DNA of 64,000 nucleotides from NCBI GenBank assembly GCA_963730785.1, contig CAVSTF010000003.1, positions 186,001 through 250,000 on the forward strand. Direction: 5' to 3'. The notes under the pieces were generated by a model. It saw only the letters and a list, made by a program, of their open reading frames with translations. It did not search any database and was not told the DNA's origin. A program made the position numbers and the translations under genes. The DNA is from Bog-473 sp963730785. GTDB lineage: Bacteria > Actinomycetota > Acidimicrobiia > Acidimicrobiales > RAAP-2. This document shows, one piece after another, positions 60,460 to 64,000 of this stretch; positions within the stretch are counted from its first letter, which is position 1; every line of letters starts with the position of its first letter.

Positions 60460-61681
60460 CGATGGCCTGGTACACCAGCGCCCTCAGTTGCGATCGGAAC
60501 GGATAGGCGATGGACGGGAACAGTTGGGTCATGAAGACCACGAAGAGATCCTCGACCGGGTCGACCCAAAAGGCCGTACTGGCCGCGCCGCCCCAGTAGT
60601 AGTCCCCGGCCGAACCGGCCATGGCCGTGGCGGCGGGACCTAAGCCCACTGCAAAGCCCAAGCCGAACCCGACGCCTTCGAAGCCAGCCTCGCCGAATCC
60701 GCCAATGGCCATATCCATCAGGGTGGCGCCGCCGGGTAAGTGGTTTTGGGTCATCAGTTCGATGGTCTTGCGGCCGATGATCCGACGCCCGTGGAGTTGA
60801 CCGCCATTGGCCAGCATCTGGCAGAAGGCGACGTAGTCGTGCGTGGTCGAAACCAGCCCGCCGGCGCCGGAGAGGTAGGAGCGCGGCCGGAGGTACCGGC
60901 TCGTCTCGGCATCATCCATCAACGCCGGTGAGTTGGCCGGCCGGTAGCGGTAGCCGGAGGCCAAGCGATGCCGTGATTGCTCGGGGACGTAGAACCCCGT
61001 GTCCACCATGCCCAGCGGTTCAAAGATGTATTGCTGCAGGTAGGCATCGAGCGTCAGGCCGGAGAAGATCTCGACCAGTCGCCCGACGATGTCGGTCGAA
61101 AGCCCGTAATTCCAATGCGTTCCGGGTTGGAACTTCAGGGGATGCTCGGCCAGCAGTGAGGTGATGCCCTCGAGCGTCATCCCACCCTTCGCCGCCGACC
61201 GGGCCTCGGCGAACTTCTGATCGATTGGATTGTCGGGCATGAGGGCGCCGGGCAATCCGGTGGTGTGCATGAGGACATCACGGATGTTCATTGGCCGGTC
61301 GGGCTTGACCAGCCGAATCGATTGATCCGCCTGTACGTCGCCGACTTGGAGTGTCCGCCATTCGGGGATGTACCGATGGACCGGGTCCAAGAGCTGAAAC
61401 TTGCCCCGCTCGTAGAGCTGCATAAGGGCCAAGGAGGCGATGGGCTTGGTCATGGAAAAGATCCGGAAGATGGTGTCGTCGTCCATCGGCAGTGACCGCT
61501 CGCGGTCCCGCAGGCCGAATGAACGTTGATAGGCCACATGTCCGCCGCGGCAGACGGCGATTTGGCAGCCGGCGATCTTTCCCGTGTCGATAAACTGCGT
61601 AGTGAAGTGCTCGGTGATGCGCTCCAGCCGGGCGCCATCCATTCCTGCCGCCTCTGGCTCCACCTTCGTGCTGTCTGACAC
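60452..61681 (-). CDS. serine hydrolase, beta-lactamase class C family
   Basis: Penicillin-binding-like esterase of 409 residues. The SxxK nucleophile motif is SMTK near 76-79 (IFRIFSMTKPIASLALMQL), the Tyr motif is NYGLSTD near 176-182 in place of YxN, and the late GGAASTAFWVDP is the KTG/HGG-equivalent segment. There is no signal peptide, so it is probably cytoplasmic, as EstB-type esterases are. It is coupled to the agmatinase-like gene. True beta-lactamase activity is unlikely. Confidence 0.88.
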   Translation of the reverse strand: MSDSTKVEPEAAGMDGARLERITEHFTTQFIDTGKIAGCQIAVCRGGHVAYQRSFGLRDRERSLPMDDDTIFRIFSMTKPIASLALMQLYERGKFQLLDPVHRYIPEWRTLQVGDVQADQSIRLVKPDRPMNIRDVLMHTTGLPGALMPDNPIDQKFAEARSAAKGGMTLEGITSLLAEHPLKFQPGTHWNYGLSTDIVGRLVEIFSGLTLDAYLQQYIFEPLGMVDTGFYVPEQSRHRLASGYRYRPANSPALMDDAETSRYLRPRSYLSGAGGLVSTTHDYVAFCQMLANGGQLHGRRIIGRKTIELMTQNHLPGGATLMDMAIGGFGEAGFEGVGFGLGFAVGLGPAATAMAGSAGDYYWGGAASTAFWVDPVEDLFVVFMTQLFPSIAYPFRSQLRALVYQAIDD

Positions 61682-61769
61682 GGGGCTGCTCCGATCTTCT
61701 CCAGGCCGGCCAGCAAGCCGAACGTGCAGTCAGACAGTAACCACCCCGGTGGTACCGGCGACAGAAGGT

Positions 61770-62576
61770 TCAGCCACCAGCTGCTTTCTTCTCAGCCTGC
61801 TGGCGCATGTACGACGCCGTGCCCTCCAGGAACTTGCCGACGTCCTGAGCCTTGCTGGCTGCGATGTCCTTGAAATACTCGGGGACGTACACCTGTGCGG
61901 CGCCGCTTTCGAGGCCAGCCAATATGGCATCGACCGCCACCGACACCGGTTCCGCCGGCACCGGCAAATCAGGGATGTCATTGTCCGGCAGGCTGAACAA
62001 CGGGGTATCGATCACGCCGGGGTACACCACCATGACCTTGACGCCGGTCTCCCATAGGTCCACCGCCATGGCTTCCGAAAACGCGGTGAGGGCCGCCTTG
62101 CTGGCGTCGTAGGCCGATTCGCCCGGAGCACTCAGCGTGGCGGCAATGGATGAAATGTTGACGATCGTTCCCGACCCGCGAGCCAGCATTTGCGGCAGAA
62201 GCTCCATGGTCAACCGCATGGGCGAGAGGTAGTTGATATGCATGACCTGCGTGATGATGTCAATGTCGAGCGCGGTCACGTGCCGTCGCTTCGGAATGCC
62301 GGCGTTGTTGATCAGGAGATCGACACCACCAAAGGCGTCCAGTACGTCCACCGCCAGCCGGTCCACTTCGTCGTTCACCGACAAGTCGACCACCCACATT
62401 CGGCTGTCGGGTGAATGGACCATGCACCGGTCCACTACTTCTCTGAGTTGGTCGCTACGACGAGCGCAGATCCCGACGATGGCGCCCCGCTCGGCCAACG
62501 CTTCGGCCAGTCCGGCACCGATTCCAGATGATCCACCCGTCAACAGCACCCGACAGCCCACTAAGTCCAGTCCCAT
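61770..62576 (-). CDS. SDR family NAD(P)-dependent oxidoreductase
   Basis: Short-chain dehydrogenase of 268 residues. LTGGSSGIG near 12-20 binds the cofactor, NNAGIPKRR near 89-97 follows, then ISSIAATLSA with the catalytic Ser and YDASK near 155-159. A C-terminal extension ends in a basic AEKKAAGG tail. ATG 62576 is preferred because GGAAGGGG lies just upstream; GTG 62582 is the longer choice. Substrate unknown. It follows the kdpE gene in the same direction by about 44 bases. Confidence 0.9.
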   Translation of the reverse strand: MGLDLVGCRVLLTGGSSGIGAGLAEALAERGAIVGICARRSDQLREVVDRCMVHSPDSRMWVVDLSVNDEVDRLAVDVLDAFGGVDLLINNAGIPKRRHVTALDIDIITQVMHINYLSPMRLTMELLPQMLARGSGTIVNISSIAATLSAPGESAYDASKAALTAFSEAMAVDLWETGVKVMVVYPGVIDTPLFSLPDNDIPDLPVPAEPVSVAVDAILAGLESGAAQVYVPEYFKDIAASKAQDVGKFLEGTASYMRQQAEKKAAGG

Positions 62577-62619
62577 GCCCACCCCTTCCGACCCTGCACA
62601 CTAATGACGTTGCCTTCGG

Positions 62620-63318
62620 TCACGTCGAAGGAGCGTCAACCACCAGTTCGTAGCCAATCCCCGGGATGGTCCGCAACATCCGCCCTTCGTCGTCCCCCAA
62701 TTTCTTGCGTAGGCGATGGGCATAGACCCGTATGTAGTTGGATTCGGCTCCATAGCCCGGACCCCATACGTCCTTCAAGATCATGTGATGGGTACAGACC
62801 TTGCCGGCGTGGCGGGCCAAATAGGCCAATAGGTCGAACTCACGGCTGGTCAGTGAGAGGTCGGCTCCGTCCAATGTGGCCATGTGGTGGACGAGATCGA
62901 TCCCGATTGGACCGACTTCGAGGGTGGGCGAACCATCAGTTCCGGAACCGGCATTGGTGGAGCCGTGTCGGATGGCCACGCGCAGTCGAGCTTCCAGTTC
63001 CGCCATGCCGAACGGCTTCGTGATGAAGTCGTCGGCCCCGCCGTCCAGTGCCTCCACCTTGCGCCGCTCGTCGCCGTAGGCCGAGAGCACGACGATTGGC
63101 ACGTCGGAGAACTCCCGGATCCGGCGACAGACTTCCAAGCCGTCGATATCAGGCAGGCCCAAATCCAAAATGACCAGATCGGGATGCACGAGCGCCACCT
63201 GCGTCACGGCACCGGCACCCGTACTGGCGGTGGTCACTTCGTCACCGCGGGCGGATAATCCGATCCGCAGTGCTTTTACCAACGAGGGATCGTCGTCAAC
63301 GACCAGGATCCTCGTCAC
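62620..63318 (-). CDS. kdpE: response regulator, KdpE-like
   Basis: OmpR-class DNA-binding response regulator of 232 residues. The receiver has the acidic pair VVDDD near 6-10, phospho-acceptor Asp in LVILDLGLPDIDG near 48-60 and Lys in TKPFG near 100-104. The C-terminal winged helix ends LTSREFDLLAYLARHAGKV and YIRVYAHRLRKKLGDD. KdpE activates the kdpFABC high-affinity K+ pump in many bacteria; no kdp pump genes are in the window, so the assignment rests on sequence resemblance and the adjacent kinase. The start is GTG 63318. Confidence 0.9.
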   Translation of the reverse strand: MTRILVVDDDPSLVKALRIGLSARGDEVTTASTGAGAVTQVALVHPDLVILDLGLPDIDGLEVCRRIREFSDVPIVVLSAYGDERRKVEALDGGADDFITKPFGMAELEARLRVAIRHGSTNAGSGTDGSPTLEVGPIGIDLVHHMATLDGADLSLTSREFDLLAYLARHAGKVCTHHMILKDVWGPGYGAESNYIRVYAHRLRKKLGDDEGRMLRTIPGIGYELVVDAPST

Positions 63319-63333
63319 GTCCGGGCGTCCGAC

Positions 63334-64000
63334 TTACACATTGAGGGCAACGCTGTTGACGATGGGAAGTGTGAAGACGAAGCGTGCTCCGGGCGTGGCA
63401 CTGGGGTCGATCCAGATCGAACCGCCATGAGCCTCGACAAATGCCTTGGCGATAGCCAGACCCAAGCCGGCTCGCCCACCGCCGCTGTGGTGACTGAACA
63501 TCTTGAATATCTGCTCTCGTTCGCCTGCCGCGACGCCTGGCCCGTGATCGGTGACCGACACTTCCATGAGGGCATCTTCGCCCGCGCCGACCACACGGGC
63601 AGCCACGGTAATGACGCTCTGCTCCGGGGAAAGCCGGGCTGCGTTCTCCAGGAGGTTGGCCAAGACCTGTCCTACCAATACATGGTCGATCTGCAGGAGC
63701 GGCAGGTCGGGCTCATGATCCACCACCACCCGCTCCGGATTCACCAACCCACCAATGGAGATCAGCGCCTCAGCCACGAGATCTTCAAAGGCAATGGCCG
63801 AGGTCCGAACCTCCAATGCCCCCGAATCGATCCGGGTCATGTCCAACAGATTGGTCACCAGGCGAGCGAGGCGATCTGACTGCAACTCAATGAGCTCCAG
63901 CAACTCAGAAGCGTCGCTGGGAGTGATCGCATCCCCGCTCTCGCGCAGACCCGAAACGGCTGCCTTTATCGAAGCGAGTGGCGTCCGCAGGTCGTGGGAG
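63334..64000 (-). CDS. kdpD: sensor histidine kinase, KdpD-like, C-terminal part (5' end outside window)
   Basis: The frame is open to the window edge. The visible part begins with the H-box SHDLRTPLASIKAAVS, whose His is the phosphorylation site, then the dimerisation helix ending RLVTNLLDMTRIDSG. The GHKL ATPase domain has the N-box LANLLENAARLSP, G1 DHGPGVA and G2 GRAGLGLAIAKAFVEAHGG. It ends at 63334, 15 bases before kdpE. The H-box and N-box style match KdpD; the N-terminal KdpD and Usp domains would lie beyond base 64000. Confidence 0.9.
   Translation of the reverse strand, partial: SHDLRTPLASIKAAVSGLRESGDAITPSDASELLELIELQSDRLARLVTNLLDMTRIDSGALEVRTSAIAFEDLVAEALISIGGLVNPERVVVDHEPDLPLLQIDHVLVGQVLANLLENAARLSPEQSVITVAARVVGAGEDALMEVSVTDHGPGVAAGEREQIFKMFSHHSGGGRAGLGLAIAKAFVEAHGGSIWIDPSATPGARFVFTLPIVNSVALNV

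Noticed and set aside
1..64000. tRNA genes, CRISPR arrays, insertion sequences, attachment sites
   Set aside because: I looked for cloverleaf arms with TTCGAATC-type loops, regularly spaced repeats and transposase motifs and found none that held up; a tRNA search program could still find one by eye missed.

Overview
The window is GC-rich, densely coded DNA from a high-GC Gram-positive bacterium. An actinobacterium is likely, perhaps one of the Acidimicrobiia. This rests on the luciferase-like (F420-type) oxidoreductase, a TIGR03086/DinB domain of the mycothiol-enzyme type, P450 plus small ferredoxin pairs, many SDR, acyl-CoA and hydratase genes, and frequent GTG starts. No rRNA, tRNA, CRISPR array or insertion sequence was recognised.

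Region 1 (1-7.7 kb) is acyl-CoA catabolism: the 3' end of an acyl-CoA dehydrogenase, a fused 2-oxoacid dehydrogenase E1, an SDR, a TetR regulator, an acyl-CoA ligase, an enoyl-CoA hydratase and a luciferase-like oxidoreductase. A 14-bp motif present in both divergent promoters suggests that one TetR protein controls both. Region 2 (7.8-13.2 kb) holds a VOC protein, the biotin genes bioA-bioF-bioD and an RCK-channel-RCK potassium channel. Region 3 (13.4-24.6 kb) carries a secreted glycoside hydrolase, thioredoxin, a MerR regulator with a textbook operator, a PhyH dioxygenase, a P450/ferredoxin pair, an MFS exporter with its TetR regulator, and a DUF3445 haem N-demethylase-like gene. Region 4 (24.6-37 kb) has a Baeyer-Villiger type monooxygenase, quinone reductase, acyltransferase and esterase run, an ArsR regulator with a 30-bp palindrome, zwf, an amidohydrolase and a nitroreductase.

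Region 5 (37-61 kb) is the most interesting. On the minus strand at about 47.36-47.46 kb I recognise a guanidine-I (ykkC class) riboswitch from its conserved blocks. It lies directly upstream of a tightly packed, ten-gene minus-strand operon (47314 down to 37028): glutamine synthetase-like enzyme, creatininase family, class-I glutamine amidotransferase (PuuD-like), a fused ABC ATPase, two permeases, a Rieske oxygenase, an unrecognised 209-residue protein, an MBL-fold lactonase-like hydrolase and an amidohydrolase. The matching ABC solute-binding protein is just upstream. Divergently, on the plus strand, a TetR-flanked operon encodes two urea-carboxylase-associated (DUF1989, carboxyguanidine deiminase type) proteins, a biotin-dependent urea/guanidine carboxylase and allophanate hydrolase. 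A nitrilase-family amidase and two ureohydrolase (agmatinase/guanidine hydrolase family) genes follow. Together this reads as a locus for taking up a guanidino compound, oxidising or hydrolysing it, and mineralising guanidine to ammonia and CO2.

Region 6 (60.4-64 kb) contains a class C beta-lactamase-like serine hydrolase, an SDR and a KdpE/KdpD two-component pair, with the kinase cut by the window end.

Five genes are interrupted by frame changes: the glycoside hydrolase, solute-binding protein, isochorismatase, TetR and carboxylase. All 13 changes I could place have the same sense, one extra base. That looks more like uncorrected insertion-type sequencing errors than gene decay, although real pseudogenes cannot be excluded from the sequence alone.
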